A DNA stretch of 64,000 nucleotides from NCBI GenBank assembly GCA_036346205.1, contig JARFJB010000534.1, positions 4,545,501 to 4,609,500 of the forward strand. The letters run 5' to 3'. This document shows positions 10,134 through 21,110 of this stretch, piece by piece. The position numbers and the translations under genes were made by a program. Source of the DNA: Vesta saturnalis (taxonomy: Eukaryota > Arthropoda > Insecta > Coleoptera > Lampyridae). The notes under the pieces are model-generated. The model saw nothing but the letters and a program-made list of their open reading frames with translations. It was not told the DNA's origin and made no database searches. Within the stretch, counting starts at the first letter, position 1. The number at the start of each line of letters is the position of its first letter.

Positions 10134-10146
10134 TATATTTATCCAT
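10134..10146 (-). pseudogene. hAT transposase start codon and first codons, separated from the gene
   Basis: On the minus strand ATG at 10146-10144 begins MDKY, and the reading continues at 5940 once the Sola-like element and one TATA are removed. The 300 bp further right (10147-10463) are the hAT 5' noncoding end and its terminal repeat region, with GTCGCCCAATTGGCG near 10425 resembling the left end's GTCGCCCAAATCGCC near 2984. Confidence 0.7.
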
Positions 10147-10463
10147 AACAACGATACCAACACAAAATACGATGTAGGAACTAGGAAATACCAGACCAGT
10201 ACCACTATCGAGACCGAGTACAAAGTACAAATACGAATCGACTACATGACATAGGCGCGCGACTTAAGCTGAATTGGTGAAAAACATAACCGTTGCCATC
10301 TATCCAGTGCCGTGCATCTAATAAAAGATACAATTTTTATTTTACGTTATTTAATACGTAGGTATCTACAGTAATATTTAAAGTCGCCATTCTAAAATTG
10401 AAGTCGCAAAATGAATTATAACGTCGCCCAATTGGCGATAAATTGCCCAAATTGGCAACCCTA

Positions 10464-10471
10464 TGCGGTGT
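10464..10471. repeat. 8-bp target-site duplication, right copy
   Basis: TGCGGTGT follows the right hAT terminus GGCAACCCTA and is identical to 2919-2926. Confidence 0.9.
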
Positions 10472-10677
10472 TCTCACTGGATTCAATCTCCGGTGGGGCT
10501 TCCGTTTGAGCGATGAAGCTGTTTCTTCAAAATTTTGATAGCATGCGCAGAGGGCACAGCATTATTACGATCAATGTTAAAATGGTTGCGAAACATTCTC
10601 TGAACTACTACGTAACTATTACTTTTGTGGAATGCTCTTACGGCAAATGAATGGTGTTCAGCTGACCACTGTTGCAT
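10464..10677 (-). pseudogene. Transposase relic, N-terminal part of the element split by hAT
   Basis: From Met at 10677 (MQQWSAEHHSFAVRAFHKSN) the minus strand encodes the N-terminal HTH of a mariner-type transposase with the conserved NAVPSAHAIKILKKQL block. A frameshift leads to a segment ending SSENTANH at the hAT target duplication. Across the hAT the protein resumes at 2918 with HSESREAMVR. The roughly 150 bp upstream (10678-10860) would be the 5' flank of this element, but I could not fix its outer end. Confidence 0.75.
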
Positions 10678-10860
10678 TTTGACAAAATGCTGTTAAACTG
10701 GCAATAACCTAAAAGTAACAGCAGCCTCTAATTATTTGAAGTTTACTATTAAAATGACATTCAAAATGGCCCGTTTCCATGGCGCACCTTGTACTTATGA
10801 ACAAAGCCTATCAACACCTACATTTAAACAATGAAGTGCAAGGCACTAGAAAGAGCGCCC

Positions 10861-12715
10861 CACACTTTTATTTTTAGTCACAAACATTTTTGATGTTACT
10901 GGGTACTAAAAAATTATTTTATCCTGTTTAGTACATTTGGAAATAAAAGCGTTTTTTTTTTACTTATTTTTATTTGTTATTTAACATATTAGTTGTTAAA
11001 CTGGACATTCTGAAAATTTAATGTAAATTTGATGTAATCATATCCATTTTAAAATATGCAAGTTCATAGTAGATACGCTTCGCTAAAGGAAAATCTTTAA
11101 ATAAATTTTAAAATTGAAAATTACATAATTTTGCGCTTCACAGGAAAGGAAACTTATCGTCAATTTACAGCAAAAATTGCTGTACAAAACGATAGAGAAA
11201 ATTAATGTTCAAAGAACACGTGCCACGTTTACTACCTACAAAGAAAAAGTAATTGAATTAATAATTTTATCTATTCGGACAACCCTTTGATCAAAAATAG
11301 CTCGAGGAAAAACGAGGGAAGTACGTAATTTAAAATTGGTTAAACATAATTACATAATGTACATACATGCAAATACACGCATAACATCCTTCCATTATTA
11401 TTCATAATTCGATACACCCAAAGGAACATGGCAACATACATTATTGAATTTATTTTTAATTTCGGAACAAGAAATTGCCTTTCCGACTGTTTAAGAAAAA
11501 TATTTAAAAATTCAATCACTTTGTAATAATCTAAAGGAAGTTATTATTGTAGAAGATAAAATTTTTATTGAAGAGTTTTATAAATCTTAAGGATTTGTGA
11601 TATAGGCAAAGGCGTACGTACCTTCATTCATTACCGAACTTTCGATCAAATTCTAAACTTCATTTCATTAACCGCTAACCAATTACTTTTATCGTCAAAA
11701 CTTTTCAAAGGATAAAGTTAAAACGGGAAGGCAAAGGGGAAGTGGGACGATTTTCAATGAACGTAAAGAAAAAAGGGCAGTTTGACGTTTTCACGTTCTG
11801 TAATTAACTCTATAAACAATAAATCATTTAATTAAAATTTTTCTGTAACAGCTAACAACGGCGCTGTCGTTAAGATTTAAAATAATGCTCGAGGCCTTTT
11901 TTACATTAAATTTATAGCGGAAATGTCGATGCTTTTATAATATGCACAATGCACGAACATAGGACACGATGCGTCATGTTACGTAAACGATCGACAATGT
12001 TTATTTTATGATCTTGTACGATTCGCTCTTAATTAAAACACAAATGCATTATAAACATCCTTCTCCCCATCTTTAAAGAAGACTTGATGATTCAGAAGTG
12101 ATTAAAAGCACAACCATACTTGCTTACTTTTACACTAATTGAATTTTAATGGATTTGGTTTATTTGCTTAAAATGAAATTTGTTTTTTAACTTTCTTATG
12201 TTGATTTTCAATTCAAGCCTTTTATTATCTTAATGAACCATTTGTGCCTGTGTTTATTTGGAAAATGAAAATGTTTTGCAAAATTTTTATTACCCTTTGG
12301 TGTAAAGCACGTTCATTAAAGGTCAAAATACTCATTTCTTAAACTTAAATGATCACACCTGAGTAGTTACTACATTATCTTTATGTTTAAACGCATTCAT
12401 TTCTTCTTCGATTCCGGTTGGTGTTAATTTTATTACTATTTTTATGTTATCTATTTTTAAATACAATACTTTGTGGATGCTGTATAAAATTATTTTGTAG
12501 CGGTCAACGTAAGCACCATTTAAGTGTAGTTATTTTTATAAGGGTAAGGGTAGGGTGAACAAGAAGCGTGTAATCTGCCCTGTACGCTATAACAATTAAT
12601 ACGCACTTCTGGACGAAAATAATTTTTTTAGGGAAAATAAGCGGGGTCGATTTAGTAAATTGTAGAGGCTTTATTAAAGCATTTCGCATTTACTTCAACA
12701 AAGCGTTATTATTAT
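10861..12715. other. AT-rich intergenic DNA, nothing recognised
   Basis: No long reading frame, RNA gene or repeat structure that I can name. Homopolymer A/T tracts are common. This could be single-copy intergenic DNA. Confidence 0.5.
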
Positions 12716-13060
12716 TAGTATGACTTTCCAATTATGGGAAATTTAGTCTTCTTCTTCTTCTTGGGGTATCTCCCCTATCGGAGATTGGAAATCATTATGC
12801 AATTTTAATTTTGCCAGCATCTTTCTGAGTAATTCTCCGGAGCTGCAATTGAAAACCATTCCTGCAGGTTTCTTAGACAAGACATCCTCCATCTTCCAAC
12901 ACTTCGTTTTCCCATTATTTTGCCTTGCATGATGTTTCTCAATAGCTCGTACTTCTGTCCTCTCATGACGTGTCCCAGATACTCAAGTTTGCGTCTTTTA
13001 ACAGCCGTCATGATCTCGTAGTTTTTCTCCAATCTCTTCATTGCGTTGGTACATTTGGAC
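12716..13060 (-). pseudogene. RTE-like LINE, 3' end of the reverse-transcriptase ORF
   Basis: The minus strand reads KRLEKNYEIMTAVKRRKLEYLGHVMRGQKYELL, then NIMQGKIMGKRSVGRWRMSC and LRNLQEWFSI. This is the characteristic basic C-terminus (RRKLEYLGHVMR, GKR.GR) of endonuclease-reverse-transcriptase LINEs of the RTE type. The 3' UTR ends in an AAG/GAA triplet repeat (CTTCTTCTTCTTCTT at about 12750 on the plus strand), a microsatellite tail typical of this clade. The rest of the ORF continues at 14558-15559 on the other side of a jockey-like LINE. Confidence 0.75.
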
Positions 13061-14513
13061 CGAATAAGACTACTCTGGTACCTAAACCCCGAACTAGTAA
13101 AATGTTCCCCCGAACTAGTACCAGTCCTCTATGTCTTCTGGGGAAATCCCTTCATCATGGAAGTTAGCAAATGTTCAACCTATTCCCAAAAAAGGCGATA
13201 AGACCGATCCCTCAAACTACCGACCAATTGCCATCATTTCCATTTTGTCTAAAAATCATGGAAAAAGCCATCAATCAGCAACTGTTCAAGTTCCTTGAAA
13301 CTAACAAACTTCTTAGTGACCACCAATATGGGTTTAGGCAAGGTCGTTCAACAGGTGATCTTCTTTCATATGCGACCCAAGTTTGGAGGAATACAGTAGA
13401 GCAGTCCGGTGAAACAGTTGTAGTCGCTTTGGATATCTCAAAGGCATTTGACCAAGTTTGACATAAGTGTTTACTTTCCAAACTCACCTCGTTTGGGTTA
13501 AATGATACGCTCATCAAGTGGGTTTCTAGTTTCCTTGATAAAAGACAAAACGTGTCGTAGTTGATGGCTTTTTTTCAAAAGAAGTTAGCATTAACGCGGG
13601 CGTACCACAGGGATCCGTTATAGCGCCTACACTTTTTCTGCTGTACATAAATGACTTTATTTCTCCAACAACTAACCCCATCCATTGCTTTGCTGACGAT
13701 AGCACTCTTCACTGTAGTTCATCTCAGTCTACTCATAGTGATAATCCACCTTCTATCTCAAATCAAGAAATTAAAGCTGAAATGGCAAATTCGATCAACA
13801 AAGACATTCAACGTATTCTCGAATGGGGAAGCAATAATCTAGTTAAATTTAATGCTAACAAAACTCAGTGTTGCCTTGTGTCCGCCAAAAAAGATCGATC
13901 ATTTCCTGTTGTAAGTATGAATGGCTCAGTTCTTAGGTTTTCAGACTCTATTACTCTGTTTGGTATGACTGTTATCTTCAAATCTCTCATGGGTTGAACA
14001 TCTTCTTTTTGTACATATCTAAGCAGTACTTTACCTCTCGACAACTCCTGCTGTATAAGGCCCAAATTCGGCCTCATCTGGAATATAATTCTCACCTCTG
14101 GGTTAGTGCTCCCCAATACGCTCTCGATATCGTTGATCGTATTCAAAAGAGAGCGATTAGGCTTATAAATGACCCGTCCTTAACTTCTCACATACAATCC
14201 CTTGAGCATAGAAGGATGGTTTCAGTTATTTCATTGTATTATCGTTATTACAACGGCTATTGTGTTACTGAGTTATATTCTTTGATACCATCTCGGGCTA
14301 TCTTTGCGAGAAACACTCGGTTCGCTCACTCACATCATCAGTATGCAGTACAAATCTCCACTTGTCGTACCAAACGGGCGCAATTCACATTTTTCTACAC
14401 GGCTTCTAAACTCTGGAATGATCTCCCTAGTTCTTGTTTTCCTTTCGCTTATGATATGAGAAAATTTAAGGTGCTTTAGCACGATAGGCCAAATTTAGCC
14501 TGTTCAGGTCCAC

Positions 14514-14516
<3 letters not shown>
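13061..14516 (+). mobile_element. Jockey-like LINE copy 2, inserted in the RTE-like LINE
   Basis: This is the longest of three copies. Reverse-transcriptase motifs in order: WKLANVQPIPKKGD (about 13160), YRPIAIISILSK, YGFRQGRSTGD, VVALDISKAFDQV (catalytic Asp), GVPQGSVIAPTLF, and FADDSTLH (the YxDD box in the form FADD, about 13690). Thumb and C-terminal regions follow. The endonuclease domain is absent, so the copy is 5'-truncated near 13061. Defects include a stop after FDQV, an extra A near 13253, and a 34-bp deletion near 14005 relative to copy 1. The 3' UTR ends TTCAGGTCCACAAT followed by a TA repeat instead of an A tail. Confidence 0.85.

Positions 14517-14556
<40 letters not shown>
14517..14556. 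repeat. (TA)n tail of jockey-like copy 2
   Basis: 40 bp of TA repeats directly follow CCACAAT, where copy 1 has a poly-A run. The repeat may be the actual 3' tail or a later expansion. Confidence 0.9.
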
Positions 14557-14557
<1 letters not shown>

Positions 14558-14560
<3 letters not shown>

Positions 14561-15559
14561 CGTTTTTGTAGATCATTTGTGTGTCACTTAATCTCTGCTT
14601 CTAGCCGTTTACATATACGATTATGTATTATTCACAGAAAAATCTTAAGTGTATGGCTCATTAGCGCTATTGTTCTATGTTCGCTACATTCTTTGGTTTT
14701 TGTTTCTTGGGTATGTTTATGAAGGTAGAGATTAACCATTCCGTGGGTATTTCTCCGGTTACGTAGATGTTATTGTAAAGGTCTAGGAGGATATCTATAG
14801 CCTCCTGGTCTATCAATTTTAGTAGTTCTACTGAAATTTCATCGGGGCTACTAGCTTTTCCATTTTTTGCTTTTTGTGGGCCGTATCTTATCTCTTCTTT
14901 TATTATTAGCGGACCAACATCACGTCTCGCTTCCTCATGATCCATATCATAGTTACTTCCTCTGTTTTCATCTTCGAATAGGTCTTTTATGTATTCGGTC
15001 CATTTCTTCATTTTCTCTTTAATGTCTACTATAATGTGCCCATTCTCATTTCTTATCATACTTACTATCTTCTTTTTATTTATTCCGTTATTTCTTTGAT
15101 TTTATTGTGAATATTAAACGTGTCGTGTTTCTTTTGGTGTTCTTCTATCTCATGGCACTGTTCCTGCAACCATTTTTTTTGCCTGTCTTATTTTGAGTTT
15201 AATTAGATTTTTAATTGTCGGCATTCTTTTAGGTTAGTCGTTGTATACTTTCTTCGTTCGTTCATAAGTGCAAGAATTTCTGTTGTTATCCAGCTTTTGT
15301 GTTGTTTCTTGCGGGGTTTTAGGTTTACTTTTGTTATCTCTCTTATCACATTAGCTATGTTTTTCCACTGGCTTGTTACGTTCCATGTTGCAAATTTAAT
15401 GGTCGCATTTATCTTAGTTTTTCGAACGTTATGGTTATTCATTTCACAAGGATTTCGCATGATGACGGGGTGAGAGGTCTTATGGTCAGAGATGTCTTCT
15501 CCCCTGCCGAATCTTGGCTTCGGTAAACCATGATATTTACTATCGTCTGCCATAATAAT
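14558..15559 (-). pseudogene. RTE-like LINE, N-terminal and central ORF
   Basis: The minus strand starts at about 15553 with MADDSKYHGLPKPRFGRG. It reaches FATWNV, the start of the exonuclease-endonuclease-phosphatase domain, then jumps directly to the linker (WKNIANVIREITK, QHKSWITTEILALMNERRKY). The catalytic body of the endonuclease has therefore been deleted. After stops at 15070-15200 it continues with MKKWTEYIKDLFED, KNGKASSPDEISVELLKLID and IPTEWLISTFINIPKKQKPK, the fingers region of the reverse transcriptase. With a frameshift it goes on to LMSHTLKIFL near 14650. The sequence ends where the jockey-like LINE begins; the C-terminus is at 12716-13060. Confidence 0.75.
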
Positions 15560-15900
15560 TTTTACTAGGATATCCTTTCGGATCTTTAATGTAGTGGTTT
15601 CCCATTGCCTTCTGCATTCCCATGCTGTTCACTATGTTTCTTAGTTCATCCATCTTTGGGGGCAATTTATCACCCCTTGGACAAGAGAGTGCCCTGGCCT
15701 ATGTTTGTTCTTCCACCCTCCTGAGAAGCTGTTGACAATTCATAAGAGGATTACTTATACCGGTGATCATTCGGTCTGCTTGATCGGGGACTGCCCATTC
15801 TTTAAGACTATCTTGCTCATTGCATAGCTCACCTCTATATCTAAATGCCGTTCACTCTCCGCCACCTGTGACCCCGCTGGTAGCCTGCAGCACAGCACCC
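15560..15900 (-). other. 5' UTR of the RTE-like LINE
   Basis: Upstream of the ORF the minus strand carries a GC-richer segment with GGCAATGGGAAACCACTAC near 15600 and GGTAGCCTGCAGC-type sequence near 15880. This composition differs from the AT-rich surroundings and resembles the 5' UTR commonly seen before RTE-type ORFs. The 5' limit near 15900 is approximate. Confidence 0.5.
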
Positions 15901-18380
15901 AGCTGCAGTATTTAGTAGAGATATATGATTCATCCCATTTGGTTCTGCCGATTAATTTGCTTTTATATATACTATATGTTTTAGTGATGTGAACTGCGAA
16001 GTGCCAACGCAGCCCTTTTGTGCAATATAGTAAGACAATGAAGAGAAATAATTTTGTTGACGATCGTGAGTTTACATGTATTCAAGAAAGAATAACAAAT
16101 TAAAATTTGGAAACTTTAGAATTCTAAACGGAATTAACATTTCATTATGTAATTGTTTATTAAGGTTACCTGCAAAAGAAAACTGACAATCGTGCTATAT
16201 TTTCATGGGGAAATTATACATTGTTTTTGGATTTTATAAGGCGTGAATTTTTAGAACAAGCGCACCAGGACGCCACCATCCAAACCTCACGGATATTTCT
16301 TGCTTCATTTAAAACAAAATACACCACATGCCCTACGTTATAGAATATCCAAACTTAGTGAAGGCGGTATTTGCGAAGTATATATTCCTAAAAAAGAATT
16401 TTATCCAACCAGCCACGAATATGATAGAACAATAAATACAGGACATGTTGGTGAAGAAGAAATTCAACCCTCCTGGTGCACAATATCAAGGTCTGAACAC
16501 CTTATACTGCAAGGAGACACGCTAAGAAAGTTATAGGCAAAAAAAAGCTATTCAGTGGAGGTGCAATAAAAAGTGCAAAGAAGATTTGTATTTAACAATG
16601 TCCTAAGCAACCAACGATGTGTAAACCATGTTTTAACGACGCACATATTTGAGTTTTTATTTCTTATCAACCACGATCATTTGTGTTGTATAAATGTTAT
16701 TTTAACGAAACATATACCACCTGAAGTAAATAAAATGTTCTTTTACAAACACAAAGATGCACAGTATATACCAACCGCATGTACAAGGTGATCCAAATTT
16801 GAAAGAACTAGATAAGTGCGTCTGCCCAGAATCAGAATCTGATATGATAGTTGCTTGCTGTAAAATATCTGAAACATGCCTAAGAGGTTAGCTATTCTAC
16901 TGAAACATAGCTGCAACAGAATGTGAGGACTTCTAATCTTGATGATTTCTGTAAGATCCTAGCAATGGGTCTTAGATGCATGTTCGGGCAATATAACAAA
17001 CAACTCTCCTAAAGGACCAAATTCAAGAATCAATCTCCCAAAGAGGATCTTAAATTTTGCCGTAATTTTGGGAATCTGTTAAAAGGCCTTTAGACTTAGG
17101 TTCAATTTCAAGTATCACCTCTCTAAATAACCTTATTTCAAGATGTCGGGATAAAAATCCGTCAAAAGGACTTTGAATGCTGGACCAATTTCATAAAGCC
17201 ATCCCCCAAAACAGGCCTTAATTCAAGATGATAAAACTAGCTTCTAGATTATGCCTAGGGGACAATACATGCAGAAACAAGATTCAAGACACTGGACCAA
17301 GATGAATGAATTCTACCAAAGCGACTTTAAGGCAGAAATAGGATGGTGGAAAAAGGGCACACCTTAGCATGATGGCAAATCACAAACAACATGGCGTAAC
17401 ACGGAAACAAGTAGCAGAAGACGGAAACAATATTGTCGAAAAGACAAAACACACGGAAAAATAGACCGCATAAGGGGCCTAAAAGTAAGAGATGATGTAC
17501 TCAAATTTTATTATAAAAAATGAAACCGTTTGAAATGTTTGTTTAGTAATTTGCTTATTAATTGCTGGAAATGTATTAACAACCTTACATGGGTAGCTAT
17601 TTTACTGTTTGCGTGTTTGTTTTTGTGTGTTCCATGTTCCATTTTTGCATCCATGGAAATTTGATGTATTTATTTTAAGATTTTTAATTTTTTTTTTGTT
17701 AGAAACAACGTAACAAAGAGTACCCAATATGTTTATCTTTTGTTGAGGTTGATTATTTTTGAGGAATGTCAGTTTAGCACCCCTTTTTGTTTACTGTGTA
17801 TTTAGTGTCTCAAACCGGCGCTTATATTTGTACATATTTTATCTACACATGTTACGTGTAACACAGGATGTATGAGGAATTTTTGGGTTTGTTTGTCAGC
17901 CTGCAATTTTAAAACACGTCAAGTTTCATATTGCATTTTTTGACGATTTGTCCCACGACTTGCATATTTGAATTTTAAGATTGATGAAATGCAGATTGTA
18001 GAGTCTTGTAAAAGATAATTATTTGCAAGTAGAATATGGAGATCAATGCCACTAATTTGAAGTAATATGTTGCGAGTTTATTAATGTAATGAGTTTTTAA
18101 ATTTAAACAAGCAAATAGGTTCCTGATTTTGGTACAAAATTTGAAGATAAATTTAATGATGTTTGTGTTTACGTAATGAAGTTTAAAATTTTATTTATTT
18201 ATTGAATAAATTTAAAATTCGGAAGAATTTATTTTGCAAATTAAGAGATTTGTGATGCAAGTTGGTATTGCTATCAAGTTGGGTGATAAGATGGGTAGAG
18301 CACTAAATGTGTATGTTTGGTCGAGGTTTTAGAAACTTACGTACGTGCCGATGTTCTAGTGTGCATCACGTGAGTAACAG
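15901..18380. other. Mostly noncoding AT-rich stretch with a small degenerate tandem repeat
   Basis: A 78-codon open frame at 16300-16536 (MLHLKQNTPHALRYRISKLS...) and a 72-codon frame at 16573-16791 match nothing I know and have no clear context. They may be chance frames or worn coding remnants. Between about 17005 and 17235 a degenerate 85-bp unit repeats two to three times: CCTTATTTCAAGATG at 17131 and CCTTAATTCAAGATG at 17216. Nothing else is recognised. Confidence 0.45.
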
Positions 18381-18388
18381 ATTGATAT

Positions 18389-18440
18389 GTTACGTACAGG
18401 TAACAAAACGAGATACTTAAACGTATTTGGCCCTTGAAAC
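18389..18440 (+). repeat. Direct repeat flanking the inverted tandem array, left copy
   Basis: The segment GTTACGTACAGGTAAC ... ACGAGAT ... TATTTGGCCCT ... AAAC is matched at 21056-21110 by GTTACATACAGTAAGT ... ACGAGAT ... TGTTTGGCCCT ... AAAC in the same orientation. The pair brackets the array at 18540-20970. Confidence 0.5.
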
Positions 18441-18539
18441 AAAGTTATTTTTGATATCTCAATAAGTTTTCACCACACATTTCTTGCATTTTCATAAAAA
18501 AATTGTATTTGCATAACATTTTTATTCACTGTATAGGTG

Positions 18540-20970
18540 TGTGAAGATCGCCAGGTCATTTTTGAATAATGCGTCTTTCAAGCCAAATTTTGCGCACTAA
18601 TAGAAATTAGGTCGTAGTAAAAAGTCTATAAACACGGAGCCGTGAACTTTCGGATACATTATTCTTTGTTACGCAGTAATTAGGCGCCATTTTGCGCCCT
18701 TTTAAGAAGTTTTTTTGCAAAATACGTAGATACGGCTAACTTTACACCCCTGGACTTCTACATAAATCTTTTTTGTTCTTGCCCAGTAATTAAGCACGAA
18801 TAAAAATTTGCTCTTACAGGACATATATGGTAAAATTACATCGATAAGGCTAACTTCGTAGCCTTATAAATAAATTATGTGCAGTTTTGCGCCATTAAAG
18901 TTAAGTTTTTCGCCCCTACAGGGAACAAGTTATTCTAAAAATTAGATCAACGTGAAGTTAATGTAACTTTCTTTAAATAAACTTCTGCATAAATCAATTT
19001 TCTATTATGCTGTAATTAGGCGCCAATTATATGCCGTTTTGCACAAGTAAAATAAAATTTTGCGAGTCTTAGGAAATACGTTATTCCAAAAGTTACATCA
19101 ACATGATTAATTTCATAGCGGCGAATTTTTGAATAAATCAATTTTCTTTATGCAATAACTAGACGCCAATTCTATGGCACAAAACTGCACATAATGAATG
19201 CCTAATAATCACGCACGAAACTAATAATTTATTCATAAGGCTATGCAGTTAGTCCTGTCGATGTAATTTTTGCAATAACTTATTTCCTATACGGGCACAA
19301 AATTTTATTTTAGCGTTTATTTGGCGTTTAATTTTGCGCAATAAAAACATTTATTTAAGCACGACTGTAAAGTCAGCCGTGCCGATCTAACTTTTACAAC
19401 AACTTGTTTGTTATACTTAGGGCGCGAAAATTAACTTTAATGGCGCAATTTGCACTTAATTCATGTATTCATAAGGCTATGGAGTTCGCCTTGTCAATGT
19501 AATTTTCGAAATAATTTATTTCCTATAAGAGCGTAAAATTTTATATTAGCTGAGCAAGACGTCACATAATGTGTGTAATTACCACATAAAAAAACGCATC
19601 GGGTTAAAAAGGAACGTCCTTGCACCCAGAAATGTGTAAACAGCGCACTAGTTCGAACATAACTATACAATAACTAGTTTTGTATAAGAGCGCAAAATTT
19701 CATTTTAATGGTGCAAAACGTCGCATTATCGGCGCCTAATTGCAGAATTTCTCATGGCTGTGCTGATACAATTTTTTCTACAGCTTATTTCCACGGGAGC
19801 GGCGTAGAACGGCGCATAATTGGCGATTAGTTAACTGTACAAAAAAGAATTAATTTCTCCAGAACTTTTCGGCTGTGGAGTTAATCGTGACGATGTAACT
19901 TTTACAATGACTTGGTTCCTATACGAAACAAAATTTAACTTTAACGGCGCACAATAGGTGCCTAATTATTGTGCAAGAAAGATTAATTTATTAATAAAGC
20001 TATGAATTATATTGCAATAACTTGTCTCCTATGAATGCGCAAGATTTTATTTTAATGGTGCAAAACTGCGCACAATTAGCGCCTAATTATTGTACAAGAT
20101 AAAATTGACTTATGTAGAAGTTCACCGCTGTGTAGTTAGCCGTGTTGGTGTAACTATTACAATATATTGTTTCCTATAGAAGCGGGAAATTTAACGTAAA
20201 CACTGCAAAACGGCACATAATAGATGACTAATCACACAAACAAGGATTAGTTTATTCATACGGCTATAAAGTTACTCTTGTTTTTGCAATAACTTGTTTC
20301 CTACAGTGGCGCAAAATTTTGCTTTAACGGAGCAAAATAAGTAATACGCGCCTAATCACGAAAGAAAAAACTAATTTATCCTTTTCTCGATGCAATTTTT
20401 TCAATAATTTATTTCCTATAAGAGTGAAAAATTTTAAACGGCGCATAATTGGTGCTTGATTATTGCACAAGGAAAAACTGATTTATGCAAAAATCTACTG
20501 CTGTGAAGTGGTTTCCTATAGAAGCGCAAAATTTTACTTTAACGGCGTAAAACGATACATAATAAGTGCCTAAACACGTAAGAAAGGAGTAGTTTATTCA
20601 TAAGGCAGTGAAGTTAGTCTTGTCAATGTAATCTTTGCAATAACTTATTTTCTATAGCGGCGCAATATAAGTAATAAGTGTCTAATCACACAAGATTGAT
20701 TTATTTATACGGCTATGAAGTTAGACTTGCCGATATAATTTTTTGTAGTAACTTATATTCTATAGGAGCGCGAAATTTTGAACAGCGCACATTTGGCGCT
20801 TAACTACTTCGCAAAAAAAGATTTAGCCAGAAGTATACGGATGTGAAGTTAGACGTCTATGTAATTTTACAAAAACTTTTTTCCTAGAAGGGCGCAAAAT
20901 TGTATTTTAACGGCACAAACTAGCGCATAATTACTTCGAAAAAAATATGTTTGTCAAAAGTTCGCGGTTT
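18540..20970. repeat. Divergent tandem array with an internal orientation switch
   Basis: Monomers of roughly 100-140 bp share the pieces AAGTTAGCCGTGTCGATGTAA, AATAACTTATTTCCTATA, GGCGCAAAATTTTACTTTAA and GGCGCCTAATTA. From about 19180 to 20970 they run in one direction (TTTCCTATA-like boxes near 19289, 19523, 19910, 20028, 20170, 20297, 20410, 20511, 20650, 20756 and 20885). From 18540 to 19180 they read as reverse complements (TAATTAGGCGCC near 18681 and 19012, TTTTGCGCCATTAAAG near 18886). The whole is a lopsided inverted repeat made of tandem units. No ORF is present. Confidence 0.7.
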
Positions 20971-21055
20971 GGTGAAATCATTTGACGTAAGTAAAAGAGT
21001 TCATGTAATCTTGCCAGATATTTATTAATTTTTCAAAAAGAATTTATGTTTTGTG

Positions 21056-21110
21056 TGTTACATACAGTAAGTGACGAGATTGCATTTGTTGTGTTTGGCC
21101 CTCTAAACCG
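21056..21110 (+). repeat. Direct repeat flanking the inverted tandem array, right copy
   Basis: Partner of 18389-18440, in the same orientation, with GTTACATACAG and TTTGGCCCTCTAAAC as the clearest matches. Confidence 0.5.

Larger units (their letters stand above)
2927..10463 (-). mobile_element. hAT transposon, 7.5 kb including two internal insertions
   Basis: The element begins CAGGGTTGCCAGTTT and ends with the inverse GGCAACCCTA. It is flanked by the 8-bp repeat TGCGGTGT on both sides. Its transposase is on the minus strand (exon 1 split between 10134-10146 and 5883-5940, exon 2 at 4530-5825). A deleted DD41D element (about 3200-4527) interrupts the 3' part of the transposase. A Sola-like element (5941-10133) interrupts the first exon. 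Without these guests the element would be about 2 kb, short for an autonomous hAT. The C-terminal dimerisation region is not visible between 2927 and 3200, so that part was lost. Confidence 0.85.

Noticed and set aside
13865..14146. Antisense frames over the jockey-like LINE copies (also 28242-28538)
   Set aside because: They are shadows of the sense coding sequence, recur only because the LINE is repeated, and have no family resemblance of their own.
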